Below, one piece after another: positions 18,719 to 26,958 of a DNA stretch of 64,000 nucleotides (the first letter of the stretch is position 1; each line of letters starts with the position of its first letter). Below the pieces are notes generated by a model, which did no database searches, was not told the origin of the DNA, and was given only the letters and a program-made list of their open reading frames with translations. Source of the stretch: Bradyrhizobium diazoefficiens (lineage in GTDB: Bacteria; Pseudomonadota; Alphaproteobacteria; Rhizobiales; Xanthobacteraceae); NCBI RefSeq assembly GCF_016616425.1, contig NZ_CP067101.1:1984001-2048000 (forward strand). Reading direction: 5' to 3'. Made by a program: the position numbers and the translations under genes.

Positions 18719-19143
18719 CAGCGATACCCCGCGTCGTCGACGGCCTTCAGGCAGTTGTTGCTGATGCCCTTGGGGGTCGAGACCAGGCAGGGGATCGACC
18801 TGCTGGTCTGCTTGGTCGAGCCGCCGCAGATCTTGACGATCTCGCGCTGGCAGGCATTCGCCACCGTGACGCGCGCGGCGACGCGCTTCTGGATGGCGTC
18901 GAACGCGCTGAGATAGTCGCTCGCGCACTGCTGGGACAGCACGTCGCGGTTACGCGACAGACACTCCTTCAGGCGGGTCGAATCCGGGTTGACGCCGCGG
19001 CAGTTGGCGACGATTTCCGCACCGCAGCTTGCCGCCAGCTTTCCCATCGAATCGCCAAAGCTGATGGTCTCCGCCGCCGCAAGCGATGGCATCCCCAATG
19101 CAAGTACGACCAGTGTGACGGAGCCCCGGACCATGGGTTGCAT
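18718..19143 (-). CDS. Exported cysteine-rich protein
   Basis: A 141-residue protein with a signal peptide (VLALGMPSLAAAETIS). About ten cysteines are spread in pairs such as CGAEIVANC, LKECLSRNRDVLSQQC and ACQREIVKIC, resembling the Cys-rich GLG1-type repeat found in small secreted bacterial proteins. No enzymatic function is recognised. It is coupled to the OmpA-like gene, with which it probably works in the envelope. The alternative start is the ATG at 19134. Confidence 0.75.
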   Translation of the reverse strand: MQPMVRGSVTLVVLALGMPSLAAAETISFGDSMGKLAASCGAEIVANCRGVNPDSTRLKECLSRNRDVLSQQCASDYLSAFDAIQKRVAARVTVANACQREIVKICGGSTKQTSRSIPCLVSTPKGISNNCLKAVDDAGYR

Positions 19144-19223
19144 CTGATACGGGGAAGTTCGTGATGGTCAAGGGCTGTTCGGACGAGAACTGTCGAGAGT
19201 TGCGTCGGTGGCGCGAACGGTCC

Positions 19224-19514
19224 TCACTCGGTCGCCTCGGTGAGGGGAGGCCATGCAATCAGGGCGACCGTGTGGTTCCTGAGGTCGTTGGCCACGTCAG
19301 GGTCGGCCTTGAGCTCGTCCAATGGTCTTGGCGGGGGCAGCTGCCGGCCATCCGCGATCAGGTCCTGCGCATAGAGCGCGAGCGCCTCGGGCGCATTCTC
19401 CAGGGCCTCGTCGACATCGTCACCGCCGGAAATGCAGCCGGGCAGGTCGGGAAACCAGACGCCCACCGCATGATCCGGGCCGGCGTCTTCGATGATGGCC
19501 ACATACCGAGCCAT
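19224..19514 (-). CDS. HicB-family antitoxin-like protein, orphan
   Basis: A 96-residue protein. It opens MARYVAIIEDAGPDHAVGVWFPDLPGCISGGDDVDEALENA, the partial RNase-H-like fold of HicB (quoted in spirit by its key words WFPDLPGC and DVDEALENA). HicB proteins neutralise HicA mRNA interferases. I find no HicA (about 60 residues with a GSHH-type motif) on either side: the uvrD gene ends 7 bases upstream and the Cys-rich gene follows 80 bases downstream. It is either a solitary regulator or the survivor of a decayed pair. Confidence 0.85.
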   Translation of the reverse strand: MARYVAIIEDAGPDHAVGVWFPDLPGCISGGDDVDEALENAPEALALYAQDLIADGRQLPPPRPLDELKADPDVANDLRNHTVALIAWPPLTEATE

Positions 19515-19521
19515 ATCGGCC

Positions 19522-22113
19522 TCACGCCCGCTGCACGAAGCTGTCCACGACCTTCTTCTCGCCGGCCTTGTCGAAGGCGATGGTGAGCTTGTTGCCGTCG
19601 ATCTTGGTGACGCGGCCGTAGCCGAATTTCTGGTGGAAGACGCGGTCTTGCAGCGAAAATTCCGAGATCGTGCCGGTCGATTTGGCGACCAGCTCGCCCT
19701 CGATCGTCAGGGGCCCGCGGCGGCGCGAGGAGAAGCTGCCGAAATCGGGTGAGGCCGAAGACGAGAACGGGGCGGCCTCTTCCTCGAAACCACCGCCACC
19801 GCCGTTGCGGCCGCCGCCGCGGTTGCGGTTGGCCTGGGCCCGCTGCCAGCCCGGCGTCGAATAGCTGGAGCCGAACGCTTCCATGTCGTCGAAGCGCGAG
19901 GCGCCGTAGCCGCCGGTGCCGCCCCAGGCCGAGCCGCCCTTGGATTCCGTGATCTCGACATTGGCCGCCGGCAATTCGTCGAGGAAGCGCGACGGGATCG
20001 TGGTCGACCAGGTGCCATGGATCCGGCGGTTGGTCGCGAAATAGATTTTCGCGCGCCGTCTCGCACGCGTCAGGCCGACATGGCCGAGGCGGCGCTCCTC
20101 CTCGAGGCCGGCGCGGCCCTGTTCGTCCAGCGTGCGCTGGCTCGGGAACAAGCCTTCCTCCCAGCCAGGCAGGAACACATTGTCGAATTCGAGCCCCTTG
20201 GCCGAATGCAACGTCATCAGCGACACCGCGTCGTCCTCGGCGCCGCCGTCGCGATCCATCACCAGCGAGATGTGCTCGAGGAACCCTTGCAGGTTCTCGA
20301 ATTCTTCCATCGAGCGCACCAGCTCTTTCAGGTTCTCGAGCCGGCCCGCGGCGTCCGCCGAACGGTCCTTCTGCCACATCTCGGTATAGCCGCTCTCGTC
20401 GAGCACGATCTGGGCGAGATCGGTGTGTGCGGTGACCTCGCGCTGGGCGCGCCAGCGGTCGAACTGGGCGACGACGTCGCGAAGCGAGCCGCGCGCCTTC
20501 GGCTTCAGCTCGTCGGTCTCGACCACCGCGCGGGCCGCCTCGAACAGGGGAATGCGGCGCTTGCGGGCATGGTCGTGCAACATCTGCACGGTGGCGTCGC
20601 CGAGGCCCCGCTTGGGGACGTTGACGATGCGCTCGAAGGCGAGGTCATCGGCCGGCGAATTGATGACGCGCAGATAAGCCAGCGCGTCGCGGATTTCTGC
20701 GCGCTCGTAGAAGCGCGGGCCGCCGATGACGCGATAGGGCAGGCCGAGCGTGACGAAGCGGTCTTCGAACTCGCGCATCTGGTAGGAGGCGCGCACCAGG
20801 ATCGCGATCTCGTTGAGCTTCTCGCCCTGGCGCTGCAGCTGCTCGATCTCCTCGCCGATCCCGCGCGCTTCCTCTTCCGAATCCCAGGAGCCGGTCACCG
20901 TGACCTTCTCGCCGTCCTGGTCCTCGGTGCGCAGCGTCTTGCCGAGCCGGCCTTCGTTGTGCGCGATCAGATGCGATGCGGCGGCGAGGATGTGGCCGGT
21001 CGAGCGGTAGTTGCGCTCCAGGCGAATGACCTTGGCGCCGGGGAAATCGTGGTCGAAGCGCAGGATGTTGTCGACCTCGGCGCCGCGCCAGCCATAGATC
21101 GACTGGTCGTCGTCACCGACGCAGCAGATGTTTTTGGTGGAGCCTGCCGCCGCCACCGTCGTTCCGGGATGCGCCGAAGGCGCAGACCCGGAATCCCGAG
21201 TTGTGGACTCATCTCCGGATTCTCCGATGCGCAATTGCGCGTCGTAGTCCGGCTCTTCGAGCCGCCCCGGAATGACAGTAGACACGGTTGACTTCGAAGG
21301 CGCCTGCGACAGCAGCCGCAGCCACAGATATTGCGCGACGTTGGTGTCCTGATATTCGTCCACCAGGATGAACTTGAAGCGCTGCTGGTACTGCCGGAGG
21401 ATATCCGGGTGCTCGCGGAAGATGCGGATGTTCTCCAGCAGGAGATCGCCGAAATCGGCCGCGTTCAGGATCTTCAGCCGCTCCTGATAGCTCGCATAGA
21501 GCTTGCCGCCCTTGCCGTTGGCGAACGTGGCGGCTTCGCCCGAGGGTACCTGCGAAGGCGTCAGGCCGCGGTTCTTCCAGCCGTCGATCAGGCCGGCCAG
21601 CATGCGCGCCGGCCAGCGCTTGTCGTCGATGTTCTCGGCCTGAAGCAACTGCTTGAGCAGCCGGACCTGGTCGTCGACGTCGAGCACGGTGAAGTTCGAC
21701 TTGAGCTGCGCCAGCTCGGCATGGACGCGCAAGATGCGGCCGCCGATGGAGTGGAAGGTGCCGAGCCACGGCATGCCCTCGACGGCGTGGCCGAGCATCT
21801 GGCCAAGCCGCTGCTTCATCTCGCGCGCAGCCTTGTTGGTGAAGGTCACCGACAGGATCTCGGCGGGACGGGCGCGGCCCTGGCTCAGGATATGGGCGAT
21901 GCGCGTCGTCAGCACCCGGGTCTTGCCGGTGCCGGCGCCGGCCAGCACCAGGACCGGGCCGTCCAGCGTCTCCACCGCCTCGCGCTGCTCGGGATTGAGC
22001 CCGGAGAGGTATTTCGGACCCACCGAGGCGCGCGCACGCGCGGCGATGCCGCCGGCTGCGGGCTGGTGGTCGGGTACGCCTGTGATCTTGCTCGGCTCGG
22101 TCATGCGAATCAT
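19522..22113 (-). CDS. uvrD: UvrD/PcrA-type ATP-dependent DNA helicase with in-frame repeat insertion
   Basis: An 863-residue superfamily 1 helicase. Motifs: Walker A GAGTGKT (about 59-65), DEYQDTN (motif II), GDDDQSIYGWRG (motif III), RNYRST (motif IV), LMTLHSAKGLEFD (motif V) and LTRARRRA (motif VI). It unwinds DNA in excision repair and replication-restart. About 50 extra, hydrophilic residues lie between motif II and motif III (residues about 272-325). They are encoded by a palindromic repeat at 21157-21278 that kept the frame. The C-terminal Gly-rich linker precedes a Tudor-like end (VFHQKFGYGRVTKIDGNKLTIAF). An alternative start is the ATG at 22104. Confidence 0.93.
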   Translation of the reverse strand: MIRMTEPSKITGVPDHQPAAGGIAARARASVGPKYLSGLNPEQREAVETLDGPVLVLAGAGTGKTRVLTTRIAHILSQGRARPAEILSVTFTNKAAREMKQRLGQMLGHAVEGMPWLGTFHSIGGRILRVHAELAQLKSNFTVLDVDDQVRLLKQLLQAENIDDKRWPARMLAGLIDGWKNRGLTPSQVPSGEAATFANGKGGKLYASYQERLKILNAADFGDLLLENIRIFREHPDILRQYQQRFKFILVDEYQDTNVAQYLWLRLLSQAPSKSTVSTVIPGRLEEPDYDAQLRIGESGDESTTRDSGSAPSAHPGTTVAAAGSTKNICCVGDDDQSIYGWRGAEVDNILRFDHDFPGAKVIRLERNYRSTGHILAAASHLIAHNEGRLGKTLRTEDQDGEKVTVTGSWDSEEEARGIGEEIEQLQRQGEKLNEIAILVRASYQMREFEDRFVTLGLPYRVIGGPRFYERAEIRDALAYLRVINSPADDLAFERIVNVPKRGLGDATVQMLHDHARKRRIPLFEAARAVVETDELKPKARGSLRDVVAQFDRWRAQREVTAHTDLAQIVLDESGYTEMWQKDRSADAAGRLENLKELVRSMEEFENLQGFLEHISLVMDRDGGAEDDAVSLMTLHSAKGLEFDNVFLPGWEEGLFPSQRTLDEQGRAGLEEERRLGHVGLTRARRRAKIYFATNRRIHGTWSTTIPSRFLDELPAANVEITESKGGSAWGGTGGYGASRFDDMEAFGSSYSTPGWQRAQANRNRGGGRNGGGGGFEEEAAPFSSSASPDFGSFSSRRRGPLTIEGELVAKSTGTISEFSLQDRVFHQKFGYGRVTKIDGNKLTIAFDKAGEKKVVDSFVQRA
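21157..21278 (-). repeat. Palindromic repeat element translated inside uvrD
   Basis: On the minus strand the segment runs from CATTCCGGGGCGGCTC near 21276 to CATCCCGGAACGACG near 21157. Inside are self-complementary words: CTCGAAGAG, GCGCAATTGCGC, and GCGCCTTCGGCGC. The outer arms pair with each other with a few mismatches. This is the same family as the short copy at 7460-7493, normally intergenic. Here it lies wholly within the helicase frame, has no stop codon and is translated into about 41 residues. Confidence 0.85.
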
Positions 22114-22350
22114 TGGCCCACGATGGCACCACGCCGTCGCGGGAGGGAGCCTTCATAACAGGGATTGCTGCCTATATGGGGCGGCGGCAAGGGGTTTTCC
22201 ACGTAAGCGGCAGGCCGATTTGTTCCTGCGAAGGCGGCGAATTTCGCTCCTGCGCGCGCCGGAACCATCGTTCCCGCCTCGAGATTGTCTCGGCAGGTGG
22301 TGCGGCCCGCCGCGCCAGATGCAGACAGACATCAAGACGAGGGTTTGACC

Positions 22351-22524
22351 ATGCTAGGCTGGGTTCTGACGTTTCTGGTTATCGCACTGATCGCCGGCAT
22401 CCTGGGCTTCGGCGGCATCGCCGGCGCTTCGGTCGAGATCGCCAAGATCATCTTCTTCATCGCGGTGGTCCTGTTCCTGGTCTCGGCCGTGGTCGGCTTG
22501 GCTCGCGGCCGCAACAGGATATAG
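22351..22524 (+). CDS. DUF1328 small membrane protein
   Basis: A 57-residue protein (start ATG 22351) with two hydrophobic helices, [19 protein letters not shown] and [20 protein letters not shown], ending in a basic tail. This is the DUF1328/YtjA family, abundant in proteobacteria and often stress-induced, with no known biochemical function. The frame extends to 22285, but the extra residues are polar and do not match the family. Confidence 0.85.
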   Translation: MLGWVLTFLVIALIAGILGFGGIAGASVEIAKIIFFIAVVLFLVSAVVGLARGRNRI

Positions 22525-22533
22525 CGGCGATAC

Positions 22534-22668
22534 TCACCTCTCCCGTAGGGAGAGGTCGGATCGCATCGTGAGATGCGATCCGGGTGAGGGGTTACACTCT
22601 CACTTATTGCTGCGGCCCCTCACCCGGATTGCTGCGCAATCCGACCTCTCCCCGCTGGGGAGAGGTGA
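22534..22668. repeat. Palindromic repeat copy A (about 135 bp)
   Basis: The element begins TCACCTCTCCCGTAGGGAGA and ends CCCCGCTGGGGAGAGGTGA. Between them are GGATCGCATC...GATGCGATCC and CCTCACCCGGATTGC...GCAATCC. Each half is its own hairpin and the two ends are complementary. It lies between DUF1328 and the thioesterase gene (convergent). Copy B at 44330-44485 matches its reverse complement over nearly the whole length. Confidence 0.88.
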
Positions 22669-22686
22669 ACCACAGCACCCGAGCTG

Positions 22687-23193
22687 CTAATGCTTCGAGG
22701 GCATAGCCACGTTCCGGCCGATGCCTTCGGGGCGGGGAACGGCGCTGTGGGCCTTTGTGACCGCAGCGATGCGCTCGCCGATGTCAGGCGGAAACGGCGC
22801 GACGCGCCGCGCATTCATGTCCATGTGCAGCGACATGTTCTCGGACGTGGCCGACAGCCAACCCTCGCTCGCGTGCCGCATCTCCTCGAACGTGTGCAGC
22901 CGCTTGTCGTCGGCCTCGAGCAACCAGACGAAGATCTGCACGGGATCGCCGAGATGGATTTCGCGCAAGTAACGCACATGGCATTCGGTGGTGAAGGTCG
23001 AGCCACCCCGCTCCTTCATGTAAGTCGGCCCGATGCCGAGCTCGCTCCAGAGCTGGTCGATCGCGCGATCGAACATCACGTTGTAATAGGCCATGTTGAG
23101 ATGGCCGTTATAGTCGATCCATTGCGGCTCGATCTGCATGATCGCGGCGCGGAACGGCTCTGATTGGGGCGCTGAGGCGGCGGTCTCCGGCAT
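22687..23193 (-). CDS. Thioesterase-family protein (hotdog fold)
   Basis: A 168-residue protein. The start of the 4HBT hotdog domain is seen as PQWIDYNGHLNMAYYNVMFDRA, with the Asp/Gly-His pair at its centre (residues about 24-40). The later RYLREIHLGDPVQIFVWLLEAD is also typical. Related proteins are acyl-CoA or betainyl-CoA thioesterases. The substrate is unknown. It is divergent from the FAD-linked oxidase with 83 bases between the two starts. Confidence 0.85.
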   Translation of the reverse strand: MPETAASAPQSEPFRAAIMQIEPQWIDYNGHLNMAYYNVMFDRAIDQLWSELGIGPTYMKERGGSTFTTECHVRYLREIHLGDPVQIFVWLLEADDKRLHTFEEMRHASEGWLSATSENMSLHMDMNARRVAPFPPDIGERIAAVTKAHSAVPRPEGIGRNVAMPSKH

Positions 23194-23264
23194 GTTTCCT
23201 TCCAGCTATGCGTCCAGTAGCTTGACTTGACCGGTTTTATGTCCTTTGCCACGGTTCTTCTGTC

Positions 23265-23270
23265 GGGAGG
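23265..23270 (+). promoter_or_regulatory. Ribosome binding site deciding a GTG start
   Basis: GGGAGG, followed by AATTCC, places the GTG at 23277 at an ideal 6-base spacing. No in-frame ATG exists at a suitable distance, so GTG is taken as the start of the FAD-linked oxidase. Confidence 0.75.
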
Positions 23271-23276
23271 AATTCC

Positions 23277-24701
23277 GTGGGTACGACCGTCACCAATAAT
23301 CCGCCGCGGCCTGAGCCGAAAGCCCTCGCGAGCGCTTTGGAGCAGCTTGCCGCACGCTTCGGCAACCGCCTCATCACCTCGCAGGCCGTATGCGAGCAAC
23401 ACGGCCATACCACCACCTGGATCCCCAACCAGCCGCCTGACGGCGTGGTGATGGCGCAGGAGACCGCCGACATCCAGGACGTGGTGCGGATCTGCGCCAG
23501 GAACCGCGTCCCTGTCATTCCTTTCGGGACCGGCACCTCGCTCGAGGGCCAGGTCAACGCGCCCGCCGGCGGTATCTCCATCGACCTGCGCGACATGAAC
23601 GAGGTGCTCGCGGTGCATGCCGAGGACCTCGACTGCGTGATCCAGCCCGGCGTCACCCGCAAGGCACTGAACGAGTATCTGCGCGACCAGGGCCTGTTCT
23701 TCCCGCTCGATCCCGGCGCGGATGCCTCTCTCGGCGGCATGGCCTCGACCCGGGCCTCCGGCACCAATGCGGTGCGCTACGGCACCATGCGCGAGAGCGT
23801 GCTGGCGCTGAAAGTGGTGCGCGGCGACGGTGAAATCATCAGCACAGGTACGCGCGCCAAGAAATCATCCGCGGGCTACGACCTGACCCATCTGTTCGTC
23901 GGCGCCGAAGGCACGCTCGGTATCATCTCGGAGCTGACCATCCGTCTACGCGGCATCCCCGAGACGATCGCGGCCGGCGCGGTGTCGTTCGCGACGGTGC
24001 ACGGGGCCTGTCAGGCCGTGATTCTGGCGATCCAGACCGGCATTCCCGTAGCGCGCATCGAGCTGCTCAATGCGGCGCAGGTGAAGGCCTGCAACGCCTA
24101 TTCGAAGCTGACGCTGCCGGAGACGCCGCTGCTGCTCATGGAATTCCATGGCAGCGAGATCGAGGTTGCCGAGCAGTCGAAGGCCTTCGGCGAGATCGCC
24201 AAGGACTGCGGCGGCGGCGATTTCTCCTGGACCACCAAGCCGGAGGATCGCACCAGGCTGTGGCAGGCACGGCACGATGCCTATTGGTCCGTGAAGGCGT
24301 TGCGGCCCGGCGACAGCATCGGCGTGGTCGCGACCGACGTCTGCGTGCCGATCTCGCGGCTCGCCGATTGCGTCAGCGAGACCGAGGAGGATTTGAAGCG
24401 CCTCAATTTGTTGTCGCCGATCGTCGGCCATGTCGGCGACGGCAATTTCCATTGCTCGCTGGTCTGCGACACCAACGATGCGGCCGAGATGGCGCGCGGC
24501 GAGGAGTTCATGCATCGCCTGGTCGAGCGCGCGCAGGCCATGGACGGCACCTGCACCGGCGAGCACGGCATCGGCCAGGGCAAGCAGAAATATCTGAAGG
24601 CGGAGCTCGGCCCCGAAGCGCTCGATGCGATGCGGGCGCTGAAGAAGGCGCTCGATCCGCTCAACATCTTCAACCCCGGCAAGATCGTACCCGAGGCGTA
24701 G
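23277..24701 (+). CDS. FAD-linked oxidase, D-lactate dehydrogenase (cytochrome)-like
   Basis: A 474-residue flavoprotein. The FAD-binding domain (residues about 55-235) has PVIPFGTGTSLEGQVNAP and GADASLGGMASTRASGTNAVRYGTM. The C-terminal FAD-oxidase domain has HVGDGNFHCSLVCD and the GEHGIGQGKQKYL signature near the end. These match LDHD-type D-lactate dehydrogenases and glycolate oxidase GlcD relatives, which pass electrons to cytochrome c or quinone. The start is GTG at 23277 with a strong ribosome binding site. No glcE or glcF is adjacent, so a one-component D-2-hydroxyacid dehydrogenase is preferred. Confidence 0.9.
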   Translation: MGTTVTNNPPRPEPKALASALEQLAARFGNRLITSQAVCEQHGHTTTWIPNQPPDGVVMAQETADIQDVVRICARNRVPVIPFGTGTSLEGQVNAPAGGISIDLRDMNEVLAVHAEDLDCVIQPGVTRKALNEYLRDQGLFFPLDPGADASLGGMASTRASGTNAVRYGTMRESVLALKVVRGDGEIISTGTRAKKSSAGYDLTHLFVGAEGTLGIISELTIRLRGIPETIAAGAVSFATVHGACQAVILAIQTGIPVARIELLNAAQVKACNAYSKLTLPETPLLLMEFHGSEIEVAEQSKAFGEIAKDCGGGDFSWTTKPEDRTRLWQARHDAYWSVKALRPGDSIGVVATDVCVPISRLADCVSETEEDLKRLNLLSPIVGHVGDGNFHCSLVCDTNDAAEMARGEEFMHRLVERAQAMDGTCTGEHGIGQGKQKYLKAELGPEALDAMRALKKALDPLNIFNPGKIVPEA

Positions 24702-24752
24702 CGCGCGGCGTGAGCGCCGTTTATGCTCGCTCGATCAGTGACGGAGCGAGCA

Positions 24753-25109
24753 ATGCGCTGGTTCGCGCGAAAGATGCGACAGGACATCTGGGACGAAGCG
24801 ATCGAAGGACCGCTCGGCGACATCGAGGCCGCCGAACGCATCCGCGCGATCTGCGATGCCGCTTCCGCCAACGCGGCAGGTTCCGCGCAGGCCGGCCAGC
24901 GCGAGCGCTATGACCGCGCGGCCCGCGTCGCGATGGAAATGGCGATGAAGATCTCCGACGACCTGATGCGCGACGACGCCGTCCGCCGCATCGTCGACCT
25001 CTGCATGAAGGCCTACGATACCAAGACCGCGCAGGTCCTGTTTCGCGCGATCCAGGCAGGCTGGATCCGGGAGGCCGTCCAGCGGGATCATCCGGTGCTG
25101 CCGCAGTAG
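24753..25109 (+). CDS. Conserved hypothetical protein
   Basis: A 118-residue protein starting MRWFARKMRQDIWDEA, preceded by GGAGCGAG; an earlier ATG at 24723 is possible. It is helical and acidic to basic in alternation, with DIEAAERIRAICDAASANAAG and a C-terminal FRAIQAGWIREAV. No known domain is recognised. It lies 51 bases after the FAD-linked oxidase on the same strand, so co-transcription is possible. Confidence 0.6.
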   Translation: MRWFARKMRQDIWDEAIEGPLGDIEAAERIRAICDAASANAAGSAQAGQRERYDRAARVAMEMAMKISDDLMRDDAVRRIVDLCMKAYDTKTAQVLFRAIQAGWIREAVQRDHPVLPQ

Positions 25110-25161
25110 ATCCGGCTCGCGCGATTGGCCGAGCGCGGATCTCCGTTCGTCCCGGAGCGGT

Positions 25162-26631
25162 TTAGTATCTGCGGGAGTCGCCGCGATAGTGGTCGTCGCC
25201 GCGGCCGCCCATTCCGATGCCGATCCCGATACCGACGCCGATGCCTTGCATCAGGGCGGCAGGCGGCGGACCCGATGGCGGCGCGCGCTCGTAGATCACT
25301 TCGTCCCGCGGCGCCGGGCGGCGCTTGGGCGGCGTCTCGACGACTTTCCGCTTCCGCGGTGTGTCGTCGACGCGCTTCTTGATCACGGGCGCGACGCTCG
25401 GATTGACGGGCGTTGCCGGCGTCGAGCACGGGCAGGTCGGCGCGATAGCGACGGCAACCGGGGCAGGGGTTGCGGCGGCGGCGACAGGCAGGCCATAGTT
25501 GCGGTTCTGCACCCGGAGCAGCAGCCTGCGCGCGGTCGCAGCGAGGTCGCTGTTGTCCCAGTTGGCCAGATAAGCCTCGAACGAAGCGCGGGTGTTGATC
25601 GCGGTTGCGCGCTCCCAGGCCAGCATCTGGCGCCGCCGTTCCAGCACCGTGCGCAGGCGCGGCGTGCGGGCGTCTTGTGCGTAGAGTTCGATATAGGCCT
25701 GATATGCCGGCACCGTGTCGTCGGCGATGACGAGTTCGTAGGCGACCATGGCCGGCTTGCCTTGCAAGTCTCTGCGCCATTCCTCGACGCTGCGCGTGCC
25801 GCTGGCGAGTGCCATCGAGGATGCGACCGGCGTGGCAGGCTGACTGCCGCCGCTATCGCCGAAGAATTTGAAATCGGTCGTCAGCGAGGAGCTTTCCCAG
25901 GGAATCTGCCGTCCGTCGGTCGATTGCGCGACGGCGACGCGGATGCGCTTGAATACCTCCTCGATCGGCAAATTCGGCTGCCTGGCGATGGCCAGCGCGG
26001 CTGTGGTGTAGGGGCTGTCGATGCCGGAGCCGTCCTCGGCTTCGGCGCCTGGCGAGGTTGAATAGGAAATGAAGGAGCCTGGTGCGCCGGCCCTGGTATC
26101 GACGATCGCAAGCCCATGGCCGGCGCCGCTCAGCGCCGGGAACGGATTGTTGCGGCACGCATCGAGCATGAAGATGCGCGCCCGCGTCGGCAGCGCGCCG
26201 AGCGTGTTGAGCAGGTCGTTCAGCCGGACGCCCTGGAGCGGAATGTCGGCCTCGCGCTTGGGATCGAGATCGACCGGCACCAGATAATTCTCGCCGTCGA
26301 TCTGCAGGCCATGGCCGGCATAGAACACCAAAGCGACGGTGTCGGCGCCACTGGCGCTGACCTTGCCGGCGAAATCCGAGATCGCCGCGCGCATCTCGTT
26401 CTGCGCCAGATTGGCGGCGGTGGTCACGGTGAAGCCGGCATTGCCGAGCAGCTCGGTCATGCCCTTGGCGTCGTTGGCGGCGTTCGGCAGTTCCGGCACC
26501 GTGCGATAGGCGGACTGGCCGATCACCAGCGCGAGCCGCGCTTCTGCGGCGGCGTCGGTCGGCGTCATCAACTGCGCGAGCGCAAGAAAACCGGACGCAA
26601 CGAGCAAATTGGAAAAGACTGGACGGCGCAT
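25162..26631 (-). CDS. Secreted caspase-like (peptidase C14) protein
   Basis: A 489-residue protein with a signal peptide (ending TPTDAAAEA). Residues about 30-265 are a caspase-like domain: RLALVIGQSAYRTVPELPNAANDA at the start, the catalytic His in VALVFYAGHGLQIDG and the catalytic Cys in IFMLDACRNNPF. The Asp/Arg specificity loop is SYSTSPGAEAEDGSG. A middle helical region follows, then a Pro/Lys/Arg-rich linker and a Gly/Ile-rich end (GIGVGIGIGIGMGGRG). Bacterial metacaspase-like proteins cleave after Arg/Lys; partners are unknown. The start is chosen by the perfect GGAGGTGA site upstream. Confidence 0.9.
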   Translation of the reverse strand: MRRPVFSNLLVASGFLALAQLMTPTDAAAEARLALVIGQSAYRTVPELPNAANDAKGMTELLGNAGFTVTTAANLAQNEMRAAISDFAGKVSASGADTVALVFYAGHGLQIDGENYLVPVDLDPKREADIPLQGVRLNDLLNTLGALPTRARIFMLDACRNNPFPALSGAGHGLAIVDTRAGAPGSFISYSTSPGAEAEDGSGIDSPYTTAALAIARQPNLPIEEVFKRIRVAVAQSTDGRQIPWESSSLTTDFKFFGDSGGSQPATPVASSMALASGTRSVEEWRRDLQGKPAMVAYELVIADDTVPAYQAYIELYAQDARTPRLRTVLERRRQMLAWERATAINTRASFEAYLANWDNSDLAATARRLLLRVQNRNYGLPVAAAATPAPVAVAIAPTCPCSTPATPVNPSVAPVIKKRVDDTPRKRKVVETPPKRRPAPRDEVIYERAPPSGPPPAALMQGIGVGIGIGIGMGGRGDDHYRGDSRRY

Positions 26632-26635
26632 GGTG

Positions 26636-26643
26636 TCACCTCC
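26636..26643 (-). promoter_or_regulatory. Perfect ribosome binding site of the caspase-like gene
   Basis: GGAGGTGA on the minus strand is fully complementary to the 16S 3' end and is four bases from the ATG at 26631. It decides that start over the ATG at 26658. Confidence 0.8.
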
Positions 26644-26945
26644 ATCGGCAATGCGCACGATGATGCCACTTTTTGTAGGGGGCCGCCACGCGTCTGTCTG
26701 TGCACTGGATCACGCTCGGCGTGCGGCAAAATGGGGCAGGGTCTGCCGGAGCCGGAGGGCATCGATCTGGGCTCATCCATATGAATCGCCTATTGATCTA
26801 TGCTCCGATTGGATCGATTTCGGCTCTGCGCGACAGCACCCCTTGCGCGGATGTGGCCGCAGGCCGATCCTGCAAGTCCCTGCCTGCTCGTCATCGCCTT
26901 CGTGCCGTGGCTGAGCACCGCGCTGCCGCGGGCATTCGGTTATCG

Positions 26946-26951
26946 AAGGAG
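26946..26951 (+). promoter_or_regulatory. Ribosome binding site deciding a GTG start
   Basis: AAGGAG sits 7 bases before GTG at 26959. This fixes the start of the 2-hydroxyacid dehydrogenase, whose first homologous residues (MKVLLAHTPE) begin there. Confidence 0.75.
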
Positions 26952-26958
26952 TCTTGTC

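Larger units (their letters stand above)
26632..26958. other. Divergent intergenic region, 327 bases
   Basis: Holds the ribosome binding site of the caspase-like gene at its left end and that of the hydroxyacid dehydrogenase at its right end. Both promoters must lie here. I see no clear -35/-10 pair, hairpin, repeat or conserved RNA. A continuation of the dehydrogenase frame to an ATG at 26800 gives 53 residues unlike the family. Confidence 0.5.

Noticed and set aside
19144..19223. Search for a HicA toxin beside HicB
   Set aside because: The 80-base gap cannot hold a HicA, and no HicA-like frame was found on the other side.
22525..22686. Possible CRISPR array from repeated hairpin words
   Set aside because: The words form inverted, not direct, repeats and have no regular spacers.
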